A stretch of DNA of 64,000 bases, taken from Homalodisca vitripennis. Taxonomy: Eukaryota; Arthropoda; Insecta; Hemiptera; Cicadellidae. The notes below the pieces were generated by a model. That model did not search any database. It had not been told where the DNA came from and saw nothing but the letters and a program-made list of their open reading frames with translations. Where the stretch lies: NCBI RefSeq assembly GCF_021130785.1, contig NC_060214.1:4925001-4989000 (forward strand), in the 5' to 3' direction. The position numbers and the translations under genes were made by a program. Every line of letters begins with the position of its first letter. The stretch's first letter is position 1. Positions 51,366 to 61,487 of the stretch are shown in pieces.

Positions 51366-52369
51366 ATCTGTGACGATGAAACAATATCCATTCAATGATA
51401 AAGTGCATTCAATTGATATAGTATCAATATCATTCAATAGTTTGTCATCTATAAATATGTAAATAAAAGCCAAATACAGTTGACCATCTGACTGATAACA
51501 TTTTTTCAATAACTTTGAGGCTTTGCACCATAAATCTTATAGACTCTTATAGACGTGATAAGAACGGATTTCGGAATATTCAGTCCGTATGTCTGTTAAA
51601 TATAAATAACTAAGCTGTATGTTGTGCACGTAGCATCTCAATTTGACGAAAGGCTGATCTACCTTCTTCACAATATCTTGCCACACTAACTTGAATTTGG
51701 GATACGTATCATTCAATCACTTGTATACGAATGGTTTCTTAAAGACTAAATATTCATTGGGGTTGGAACAACGGGGAAAGTTGTTTCCAAACTTATGTGT
51801 TTTTATAACTTTCTGATGACCCAAAATGATGAAATGTGAAATGCGCGTGGCTTATGCTCACAACAGAAAGATTACAGATTTTTCATGAGGACCTACCAAT
51901 CATTCGGGGGTTTATAGATTTTCAAACTAGTGTTTGAAACATATTTTATTTTTTAAATTTCCGCTGTTCCTGTTAGGTGAAATTTGACTCATGTATATTA
52001 TGCTCTACAAGCGCCTGAATTGCCTCAACGTAGATTACAAGGGCAGATAAAATACACATTTTTTACTAAAGTAGGTTTTGTAGACTGAACCTCTTATCAA
52101 TGAACACTGAACTAATATGTACATTAAACGTGTCTCTAGAAGAATTTTTGTCTAGAAATGTGTTTATTTCACTGGTACTCATAATTCACTCTCCGACTAC
52201 AGGGCTTCACAACATTCAAATTATTCTGATATAGACTAGGAAATTGGAATATCTTCCAATGACAATAACTTTTCCAGGGGTTTTATTAGACCATTTAAAA
52301 AGTTATGCATACCTGTTATTAATCAGAAAATCTTGTGGTCAAAAAAATGATGCGAGTAAATGCTACTTT
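51366..52369. other. AT-rich spacer
   Basis: No gene recognised. Confidence 0.5.
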
Positions 52370-53935
52370 TTCAGAACAGGTCTGATGATATTCCTTTACA
52401 ACAATACGGTCTTCTCGAGGTCAGGTGACAACAGTGACCTAGGCCACAACAAGGAATGCGTGTCAGTTGTTCGGTTTGTTCTTGACGAGGGATTTGATGA
52501 TATTCCTTTTCAACAATACGGTCTTCTCGAGATCAGGTGACAACAGTGGCTTGGCCACAACAAGGAATGCGTGTCAGTTGTTCGGTTTGTTCTTGACGAG
52601 GAATCTGATGATATTCCTATACAACAATGCGGTCTTCTCGAGATCAGGTGACAACAGTGACCTAGGCCACAACAAGGAATGCGTGTCAGTTTTTCAGTTT
52701 GTTCTTGACGAGGAATCTGATGATATTCCTATTCAACAATGCGGTCTTCTCGAGATCAGGTGACAACAGTGACCTAGGCCACAACAAGGAATGCGTGTCA
52801 GTTTTTCAGTTTGTTCTTGACGAGGAATCTGATGATATTCCTATACAACAATGCGGTCTTCTCGAGATCAGGTGACAACAGTGACCTAGGCCACAACAAG
52901 GAATGCGTGTCAGTTGTTCGGTTTGTTCTTGACGAGGAATCTGATGATATTCCTATACAACAATGCGGTCTTCTCGAGATCAGGTGACAACAGTGACCTA
53001 GGCCACAACAAGGAATGCGTGTCAGTTTTTCAGTTTGTTCTTGACGAGGAATCTGATGATATTCCTATACAACAATGCGGCCTTCTCGAGATCAGGTGAC
53101 AAAGTGACCTAGGCCACAACAAGGAATGCGTGTCAGTTGTTCGGTTTGTTCTTGACGAGGAATCTGATGATATTCCTATACAACAACGCGGTCTTCTCGA
53201 GATCAGGCGACAACAGTGACCTAGGCCACAACAAGGAATGCGTGTCATTGTTCGGTTTGTACTTGACGAGGAATCTGATGATATTCCTATACAACAATGC
53301 GGTCTTCTCGAAATCAGATGACACAGTGACCAAGGCCACAACAAGGAATGCGTGTCAGTTGTTCGGTTTGTTCTTGACGAGGAATCTGATGATATTCCTA
53401 TACAACAATGCGGTCTTCTCGAGATCAGGTGACAATAGTGTCCTAGGCCACAACAAAGAATGCGTGTCAGTTGTTCGGTTTGTTCTTGACGAGGAATCTG
53501 ATTATATTCCTATACAACAATACGGCCTTCTCGAGATCAGGTGACAACAGTGACCTAGGCCACAACAAGGAATGCGTGTCAGTTTTTCAGTTTGTTCTTG
53601 ACGAGGAATCTGATGATATTTCTATACAACAATACGGCCTTCTCGAGATCAGGTGACAACAGTGACCTAGGCCACAACAAGGAATGAGTGTCAGTTGTTC
53701 AGTTTGTTCTTGACTAGGAATCTGATGATATTCCTATACAACAATGCGGTCTTCTCGAGATCAGGTGACAACAGTGACCAAGGCCACAACAAGGATTGCG
53801 TATCAGTTGTTCGGTTTGTTATTAACAAGGAATCTGATGGTATTCCTAAGCAACAATGCGGTCTTCTCGAGATCAAGTGACAACAGTGACCTAGGCCACA
53901 AACAAGGAATGCGTGTCAGTATGGCGGTGTCAGAG
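52370..53935. repeat. Minisatellite, about 115 bp unit, about 13-14 copies, ending about 40 bp before an exon
   Basis: AATCTGATGATATTCCTATA + GGTCTTCTCGAGATCAGGTG + AGGCCACAACAAGGAATGCG recurs at roughly 112-117 bp. Each unit contains CTCGAG, and many contain CCTAGG. Copies in the middle are nearly identical; the first and last are diverged. Frames on both strands are repeat by-products. The array abuts the exon near 53,973. Confidence 0.96.
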
Positions 53936-53972
53936 TCAGAGGTCCCAGGATAGCCGGCATTAAGTTGTAAAG

Positions 53973-54133
53973 GAGGAGGAGATATGCTGAGGTCGCAGGT
54001 CGCGAGGAGGAAAGTGGTCTCGGGCAGTTCTGGTCGTTGGGCGGTTGGTGAGAAAGTCCAGGCCCTCAGTCGGCTCCTGACCATGAACTGGGACCTGCTC
54101 TTCTGCATCCTCTATCAGGACCAACTGCGGAAT
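53973..54133 (+). CDS. Exon of the main gene, hydrophobic/coiled segment
   Basis: An open + frame encodes a basic start (VARRKVVSG) followed by a Trp/Leu-rich stretch (LLTMNWDLLFCILYQDQLRN), probably helical. The donor at 54,134 (AAT|GTGAGT) is strong and leaves phase 0, matching the next exon exactly. The 5' boundary is uncertain because no good pyrimidine tract is visible. AG at 53,972 or 53,975 would take the phase-1 junction from the exon at 1-131. AG at 53,998 would be phase 0. Alternatively the in-frame ATG at 53,984 (G at -3) may be a start codon of a shorter transcript. It lies directly behind the 115 bp array. Confidence 0.62.
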
Positions 54134-55216
54134 GTGAGTACGATCAGAGATAACTGGGTACACCGTCACTGCTTCTCACTTTGGGTTTACGGACGATTAT
54201 TATATTTTTTGTGCGTTTTCCATACAACTAGCATGTACATTATTAACAAAATACTACTGTGGCTATCCACAAAACCAGACCAAGCCCAAGGAGGATAAAA
54301 TATGTATTAATCTCTAGTACTGTAACAACTTTTCGCCCGTTTACATTGAATAGTTCTCAAAAGAGTTGAAAATTAATACTAATTTTGGATGAATATCAAT
54401 TGTAAACGAAGTGAATATATAAAACGAATTGATTGAAAGCGCGCTTTGCGATAAGAATGTCTGCTAGAGATTCTGAGTCAAATTATAACCTAAATAACAA
54501 ATTTTAATTACAGTAGAAACCAATGAAAATGGTGACTTTTTACAGTCACGTAGACAAATACATTATTGTGTTGAATGTCGTGTTGTTTTGTGTTATTCTG
54601 AATATTTCTACTATAGTACGTGACTTATAATTGGTGGCCTGATTTGTAGCAAAAAACAGCTTAAAGTACTTACACCTGACATATATTATTTAATTATCTA
54701 ATTAGTATAAAATACTAGTTTAGATTTGTTTCTTGCTATAAAACTAGATTAAAGTAATTAATTGTGATCTCTTTGCATTATTAATAAACAATAAAGCCAA
54801 ACGGTCAGGCCTGCAATGATTTGTCTCATAGTGGAACAGATTTTTTATTGCAGAGGTAAATCTCAACATTGCTTAGAAGAGGTCAAATGTTTGATGTTAC
54901 TAGTAAAAAAATGTAAAGTACATCATTCATAATGAAGATTATATGTGACAGTATGACAGTATGTGACAGTATTATCATCCACATAATATTATCAAACTTG
55001 TCATAAAGTGGTCAGTTGTAATAACGTCTGATTGTTGTCATTTTAATAAATCGCACATCTTATCGTAATAAATTGTATTACTATATAATTTGAATGTGTG
55101 GAAATATTCCAGAGTTTTACCTTTAATCTACACATCTGTTCATCTTCTAAAACTTTTAAGTGGATATCCTTCTCATTGATGGCGAGAGGTAGTAACAGTG
55201 TATTCGTTGTTTACAG
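54134..55216 (+). other. Intron, 1,083 bp
   Basis: Bounded by GTGAGT and TTGTTTACAG; both neighbours are in phase 0. The interior is AT-rich, with a short duplicated TGTGACAGTAT near 54,945-54,970 and no other feature. Confidence 0.75.
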
Positions 55217-55447
55217 GCTTACCTGACAGCAATCCAGAGGCAGAGCAAGGAGGGCGGAGACCTACGTCTGGCCTTGGAGAGGTCAAGAGGCCTAGAGCTG
55301 CAGAAGACAGGACAGGAGGGGAGGATAGTCCACCAGTCGACCCGCACCAAGAGGGTAGTGGACACAGACGACAGCAGACACCTCAGTGAACTACAAGCTG
55401 ATGGAAGAGTCGTCACAGAGACAAAGAAGACAACAGAACACGAGGAG
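55217..55447 (+). CDS. Exon of the main gene, charged helical segment (77 codons)
   Basis: A clear acceptor (GTTGTTTACAG) precedes 55,217 and a donor (GAG|GTCAGT) follows 55,447. The exon is exactly 77 codons, phase 0 at both ends. It begins AYLTAIQRQSKEGGDLRLAL and ends in a Lys/Glu/Thr-rich stretch (VVTETKKTTEHEE), mostly hydrophilic and likely helical or disordered. GC content is much higher than in the flanking introns. Because it is a phase 0-0 exon it could be skipped or retained without a frameshift. No catalytic or binding motif is visible. Confidence 0.85.
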
Positions 55448-56430
55448 GTCAGTATTTACTCTTCCTCAATTACGGCATGACGCAGAAATTGATCAACAAT
55501 GTTTAGACAATTTATTTTAAGAAGGAATGAAATTTATAGATTCAAAGAAGAAGCTAAGCTTAGATTGTTGACGCTCTACAAAACTGTTCAGAAAATCAAG
55601 AGCGATTATTTTAGAGCACTTTTTTAGTTTTTATTAGAGATCGAGCTAAATATAACGGGAATTTTGTGCTTTAAAAAATGTCTAACTGTCTCCAAGGAAA
55701 CCGGTTTTATTCTCTTAATTTCACTAGATATATGGACCACAATACATAAAACTCTCTGCGATATGTGACTGCTGCGTGACTACATTTTGTGACAATGTGA
55801 CACTGTGACGTAAATAGCACAACGTAAAGTGCAATATCGGTGAGTAAAATAGGAAAGAGTTATCTGATTGGTGAGTGAGAGAATGAGATTGATGATTTTT
55901 CAGAGTAAAAGAAACATTCGTACGCTGAATCGTGAAGTACAAGGAAATAATGGTTTAAATAAAACAGTAGAGTGAACCGGGATCGTAAAATGTTAAATTT
56001 AAATATAATTTAGACAAGATTTATTGAACTGAAAGCAGTTCGTTTTTCAAAGTTGTCAATTTGAAGAACACCAAGGATTAGATAGTAATTAATTGGATGT
56101 TAAAGGATTGCAGTATCCTTAGGGTGAGACAGGTTTTCTGAACATAACAGAGGCAATATAACAAAAGCGTTTGCTTAAAAGTGGATTTTTCACATTGTAC
56201 AACAGCTCAGAAAAATTAGTGCAAAACGAGCACTAAAGAAAATAAAAGCATTCAATGGCGTTGTATTAATGAAAGAAATAGATTATATTCATGAATTATG
56301 ATGTCAAACCATTTATGTATTACTTAGAATGAGAGCATTGCACAGTTTCAGGGGATGATCAAATCTGTTTTTGTGAGGTAAAACATGTAAATAGGACTTT
56401 TCGAAGGGAATACAGTTAATTTTGTTTAGC
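55448..56430 (+). other. Intron, proximal part
   Basis: AT-rich intron sequence (the whole intron is 55,448-60,371, about 4.9 kb). Nothing recognised in this part. Confidence 0.6.
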
Positions 56431-56539
56431 TAACAATATAACCGTGCCAGATTAGACCCGAAAGTGTGCAGCGGTGGAGCGTGTTTAGACCTCGTGCGGG
56501 CTCGAATTACACCGATTACAATGCGCAACGTAACGTCGC

Positions 56540-56663
56540 AGCCCCAGCTGTTATTACAGTAGCAGTGGCGCTGTCTGGCGGGAGTTTTCGCAACGTCATG
56601 CGGGTCAACAGCCAATCATCTGCTGGCTGACAGCTTCCCGACTGCCCTTATAAGGAGAACACT
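56540..56663. promoter_or_regulatory. Promoter-like or enhancer-like CpG-rich patch with CCAAT and CArG box, tentative
   Basis: A CpG-rich block inside the AT-rich intron contains CCAAT (56,612-56,616) and, 30 bp further on, CCTTATAAGG (56,646-56,655). The latter is a perfect CC(A/T)6GG CArG box and also a TATA-like sequence. It directly precedes the 107 bp array. It could be an internal promoter, a serum-response-factor/MADS-type site, or part of a mobile element. This is motif reading only. Confidence 0.3.
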
Positions 56664-57205
56664 ATCACCTGTGTCGTGGGTGCCGCCGCCGCTCCACCCT
56701 GCTCTGCTCCCCTGGTATCTGATCCTGGGATAGCTATCAACCATGAATTGCATCACAGACTGTCGTAGACATCACCTGTGTCGTGGATACCACCATCGCT
56801 GCACCCTGCTCTGCTCCCCTGGTATCTGATCCTGGGATAGCTATCAACCATGAATTGCATCAAAGACTGACGTAGACATCACCTGTGTCGTGGGTACTAC
56901 CATCGCTCCACCCTGCTCTGCTCCCCTGGTACCTGATCCTGGGATAGCTATCAACCATGAATCGCATCACAGTCTGTCGTAGACATCACCTGTGTCGTGG
57001 GTGCCACCACCGCTCCACCCTGCTCTGCTCCCCTGATATCTAACCCTGGGATAGCTATCAACCATGAATTGCATCACAGACTGACGTAGACATCACCTGT
57101 GTCGATGGTACCACCATCGATCCACCCTGCTCTGCTCCCCTAATATCTAATCCTGTGATAGCTATTAACCATGAATCACATCACAGACTGTCGTAGATAT
57201 CACCT
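56664..57205. repeat. Minisatellite, 107 bp unit, 5 copies
   Basis: ATCACCTGTGTCGTGG begins at 56,664, 56,771, 56,878, 56,985 and 57,092 (constant 107 bp). Each unit carries CTCCACCCTGCTCTGCTCCC, GGGATAGCTATCAACCATGA and TGTCGTAGAC. Confidence 0.96.
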
Positions 57206-57726
57206 TTAGTGGAGGATGTTATCAGTAACAATAGTTGATCAGTAACATAGTTTTTGAGTTGCTTCGGTTTCCCTCGGAGTTAAATTTAAGCTCATGAAGA
57301 TCAATTCTAGCCTACAAAGCATTATTTAAGTTTATACATATATGTATTACCTGACAATTAGAGAAGCCACCACTCGAGAGTTAAAAAGGTGTATTTCGGT
57401 CTGTACAATCTTTCTGCCTATCTACACGATATCTCGAAAACAATCTGACGTGTAGGCGGAAAGCTTTACACGAAACTTCAGTTCAATATAGGTAATACTG
57501 AGTTCGATGTTTGTGCACATCATAGAGTTAGGCTGAGGTAATATTTTTTATTGATCTTACAGGTAACCATGATGGCAACTAGAAAATATCACAAAAACAT
57601 GTTATATACAAACTCAGTGCAATCATTTGAGATTATAACTTGTGACGTATTAAAACATCTCCAATACGTAAAACATCACCTCTACGTGACTTGGTGTGTA
57701 GAATCTTTTTTATTTCAACACTGCTA

Positions 57727-58205
57727 TGAAACCCAACTCATAAGCAAATGTAAGTGTATCATGTGGAAACACTGGCGTGACTATGGGAGAGAAGGGTGGT
57801 AAAACCCATCACAAGAGGTCTAAAAATCGAAATTCGTACATCAAAAACCAAACCTAATGAGCAAATATGAGTGGATCATGTGGAAACAGCGGCGTGACTA
57901 TGGGAGAGAAGACGGGGTAGAATCCTTCACAAGAGGTCTAAAAATCCAAATTCGTATATCAGAAATCCAACTTAATGAGCAAATGTGAGTGTATCATGTG
58001 GAAACAGCGGCGTGATTATGGTAGAAAAGAGGGGGTAGAACCCTTCGCAAGAGGTCTAAAAATCCAAATTCGTATATCAGAAACCCAACTAATCGAGCAA
58101 ATGTGATTGTATCATGTTTAAACAGTGGCGTGACTATGGGAGAAAAGAGGGTGTACAGCCTTTCCCAAGAGGTATAAAAATAAAAATTCGTGTAGTAGAA
58201 ATGCA
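57727..58205. repeat. Minisatellite, 118 bp unit, 4 copies, with donor-like GTRAGT sites
   Basis: AGCAAATGTAAGTGTATCAT-type boxes start at 57,743, 57,860, 57,978 and 58,096, followed by GGCGTGACTATGGGAGA(G/A)AAG and AGAGGTCTAAAAAT. Three of the copies contain a sequence resembling a 5' splice site (GTAAGT or GTGAGT). Confidence 0.94.
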
Positions 58206-60030
58206 AATGGTTTGACATACATTTAAATCGACCTAATTTATTCATATTTATTTCAAAATCCTCGCTGTAGTGTGCTCTTCAAGAAGATTCAACCTCATCC
58301 CTATAGTCAAGTTCTAGTTACGTATGGCGAGATAACTCAAGAATTCTGTCTGTAAACTTTAAATTTAGAGAGAAACTTCATTTCTACACGAAAAAGAATG
58401 AATTGTATATTGGTGATTGATAAACCTCGGATTTTGGCTGAATGTTTCATTTACGCAATCACTTAGTAGACCAACAAAACGTATTTTTTATCTGCCTTAA
58501 ATGTTTAATCATTTTTCTGCATGACTGCCTAGAATAAAATAAGCTGTATAATCCCAATTTTGCATTCAATCTCAGCGAAACCTTATTCCTGACACTCAGT
58601 TTGAATTTCCAAGTTTGACAGTTTTGAACTAGAGTGCATCAATGACTTATTAGTTACTAGATTGCTATTGTAGTGTTGTCATACATATTTGGCATTGGTA
58701 TTCAGACGCATTATAATGATACTTACTACAAGGTCTTCTCCTTGTTCAAAGTGACAGTCACTATTTGTAGAGTCAAATTTCCTTAGAGAATTGACATTAG
58801 AGTTTTTAGATACTTATGACGTTGAAGAGAATCTTCTTTTTGAAAACAAGTATACAATTATGTGGAGATTCCGCAGGTTTTCTGTGGTAACATTCACCAT
58901 CTTGGTTTTTCTTTCTATAGTAATCTTTCTTTTTTACTCTTCTCGTTTTCAATCTGTGATAGTTACAATTAAGAAGTACATCGAATTACTCATCTCTAGG
59001 ATTTGAATACAACAGAACCAAATCGTGGGAGACGGTTCACATGTTCTGTCTGCACTTTACCGTTCCAGCGGCATGCGTCGACTGCACGGTTGCAGTGATC
59101 TGTGGGTCCCACGAGAGTCAGGAGAAAGTGACCTTCACTTACAGCCTGTGACCTTGATCTCACTAATGAGCGACAGTATATCCCATGGTCGACACCTGTA
59201 GTGATCAATGAGTTGTTGATCGATACACAGAATCTGTATATCTGTTGTGCCTTCTTCTTTTCAGGGAGAGATGACCTCGTACATCCGATGTGTTGGAGAT
59301 TCCTAGTGTCGAATGTATAAAAGATATCCATAACATAACATTAACATTTATTTGCATTTTATTTAGTTCTATCAACAGAATTTAAGTAGTTTCTTTCCAA
59401 CACATAGAAAATATTTAGTTATATAAATATTACGTATCCTCCGGGAAAAGTTACTCGTGTTTTCATTTATTTCGCGAGTCGATACATTCTTAACAAAGAT
59501 TGGAAAATAGTTTTACACTGGGGCACGCTTCAAGTCGTCGGAATACGAAATACAAGGTAAATAATAATGTAATGTACATTGTACCAATATGAAATAGGCT
59601 AATGTAACTACAGTATAATTATATCATGAGAAACATATATTTGCTATGATCTTGTTGAACAATAATTTTTTCAGAAATCATTACAAATGTCTTTGAACAC
59701 CTTTTCAAGAAAATGATATATTTATAAAGTTTTTGCCAGTTGTAATGTTTGTAGTAATAATAAAGTCGAGAGAATGAGATCTCCCTTTCTGCCAGTGTAG
59801 GCCGATGTCTGGGAGATGCATGCATGTCTGAAGAATACTACCGTGCATTGTAAGAAATATTTGGAAATCTCTAACGGCTCTATGATTATTAACGATATAT
59901 TTAACTTACATAATGGCCTTGAAAACAAATGCAGACATGAAAGTCCAAGAGAACGAAAATTGCCTCTCGAAGAAGTCAAAGATAATCGGTCTGTTACCAT
60001 CCTTCTGTTCTAAGAAACCTGAGTACATGA
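58206..60030 (+). other. Intron, distal part
   Basis: AT-rich with a moderately GC-rich block at 59,010-59,330 (a - frame of 111 codons, not recognised). No supported gene. Confidence 0.5.
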
Positions 60031-60034
60031 GGAG

Positions 60035-60240
60035 ATGTTATTAGAGAAGCAAATCAGTATCAGAGAGCCTCTCTGTCCAATAGTAGATACAAATTCCTAA
60101 GTTCGGACTCCAGTACGGAATATTGGTTAAAAGTGTGCCCCTGACACCACAAGACAAGAGTTTCTCACACAGGATCCCATGGTCAGACCGATTGAACGCC
60201 TTAGAAAAGTCACATACAATTCCCAAGGTTTGATCAAGTT
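60035..60240 (-). mobile_element. LINE reverse-transcriptase fragment
   Basis: The - strand frame (60,226 to 60,041) contains GIVCDFSKAFNRSDHGILCE followed by KLLSCGVRGT. This is the palm region around the first catalytic aspartate of non-LTR retrotransposon reverse transcriptases (the FLDLSKAFDxVDH type). The conserved D of CDFSKAF is present, but the frame decays after about 60 codons. It is an internal fragment without ends, in antisense orientation and about 130 bp upstream of the next exon's acceptor. Confidence 0.8.
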
Positions 60241-60371
60241 AAGTTTCTCAAGATACGTAACTTAAAACGTCTCTTTAGATACGTGAATACAAAAAACTAT
60301 TGTTAATGTAAGTAGTAAATTAATATATACCTTTACTTTTAGAAATTCACAATGATAAATATTTATTTCAG

Positions 60372-61487
60372 GTGAACAACACCGAGGAACCAGATGACGG
60401 AAGAGGCTCGGGTGAGGAGGAAGAGGAGGTACACAAACAAAGCTCCCAGCACTATACGAAGACCAAGGACCAGGAGTTCGTAGAGTACTTGGCGGACGGC
60501 AAGAAGATAGGTGAGGAGATGAGATACGAAGCGGAGAATGTCGAGGGAGACAGGGAGGGGGATCCTTCCTTGCTTGCGCAGGAGTGGGATAGTCTGTCCA
60601 CGAGGCTGAAGAAGATGCGACGGACCAAGCTGCACCAACTGCAGAGGGACGGTGTAGCCGGAATGACTCCGCTGGACAGGAAGGACGCGCTCACCAAGAA
60701 GCCCTTGGACTTTGACCAAGAGGAGGAAACGAGGAAGGTGGAGACTTCTAAATGGTTAGAACATCATTTCGGTAGCGAATCAAGATCCTCCAAGGACTCT
60801 ATAGGAGATGATGACGACCTGCCGGCCACAGGGACATCCACCAGCTTCATCAACGTGACTATGAAATCGACCAAGAACAAAACTAGAATACCCGAAGTGG
60901 ACCATTCTACGCCAAAGTCTTTCAACGTCGGGAACAGTTCTTCAAGGGTGTTCGTTTCATCTCCTGAAGCGGAAACGCTCCCACCGACCACATATTTCCA
61001 GGGTATAAGCGAGTGGAAGAACAGTAAAGAGTACCAACCAGAAAGACCCGCAAGAACTTCATTCAGTTCACCAAGAGTGGTGAAAGACGGAGTTCAGGTT
61101 TTACCGACCGGGCCGAACCACACCTTTTCTCCGTCGAAGTCCTCTCCGAGTCCGCCTTATCCTTCGTCCAGCCTCGGTTCAAAGAACTTCAGAGGCAGTC
61201 AAGGGTCCAATCTCAACGGAAGGAACAGCTCAGGCCCTGAAAGCTCATCGCCTTTCCAGTCAATCACGGAGAAACATCTCTACAATCGTTACTACCGTCA
61301 TGAACAACCTTCCCCCTCCGGGGATCGTAACTCATCGCCACTCTACAGGCCCGAGAGATCCTCACCTTTCGAGCGATCTGCCTCTCCCTTCCACACCAAA
61401 GTTGTCAATGGCAAGACCTCTTCAGAGGAGGAACCCCCTAGAATCAGTTCACCTAGAAATCACCGACACTTCAATGGCCATGACGAG
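60372..61487 (+). CDS. Large exon of the main gene, acidic then Ser/Pro-rich (372 codons)
   Basis: Acceptor ATTTATTTCAG before 60,372 and donor GAG|GTAGGT at 61,488. It is exactly 372 codons, phase 0 at both ends, with marked GC enrichment. Residues 1-20 are acidic (a run of five Glu at 15-19). Residues 28-60 (YTKTKDQEFVEYLADGKKIG and on) look helical and conserved in style. Residues 67-95 are Lys/Arg-rich and helical. A compact SKWLEHHFG motif lies at 126-134, an Asp run at 146-149, and YFQGISEW at 208-215. From about 217 to the end the sequence is Ser/Pro/Arg/Asn-rich and disordered, with many SSP/SP sites. No enzyme motif, signal peptide or membrane segment is present. It may be a scaffold or cytoskeleton-linked protein by composition, but the family is not recognised. 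The coding sequence continues beyond the window. Confidence 0.93.

Noticed and set aside
52244..54108. Family of related 60-135 codon frames on both strands
   Set aside because: Produced by the 115 bp array in different frames; no coding-type constraint visible.
59000..59331. 111-codon - strand frame as a nested gene
   Set aside because: Moderate GC but no recognisable motif and no splice context; likely chance.
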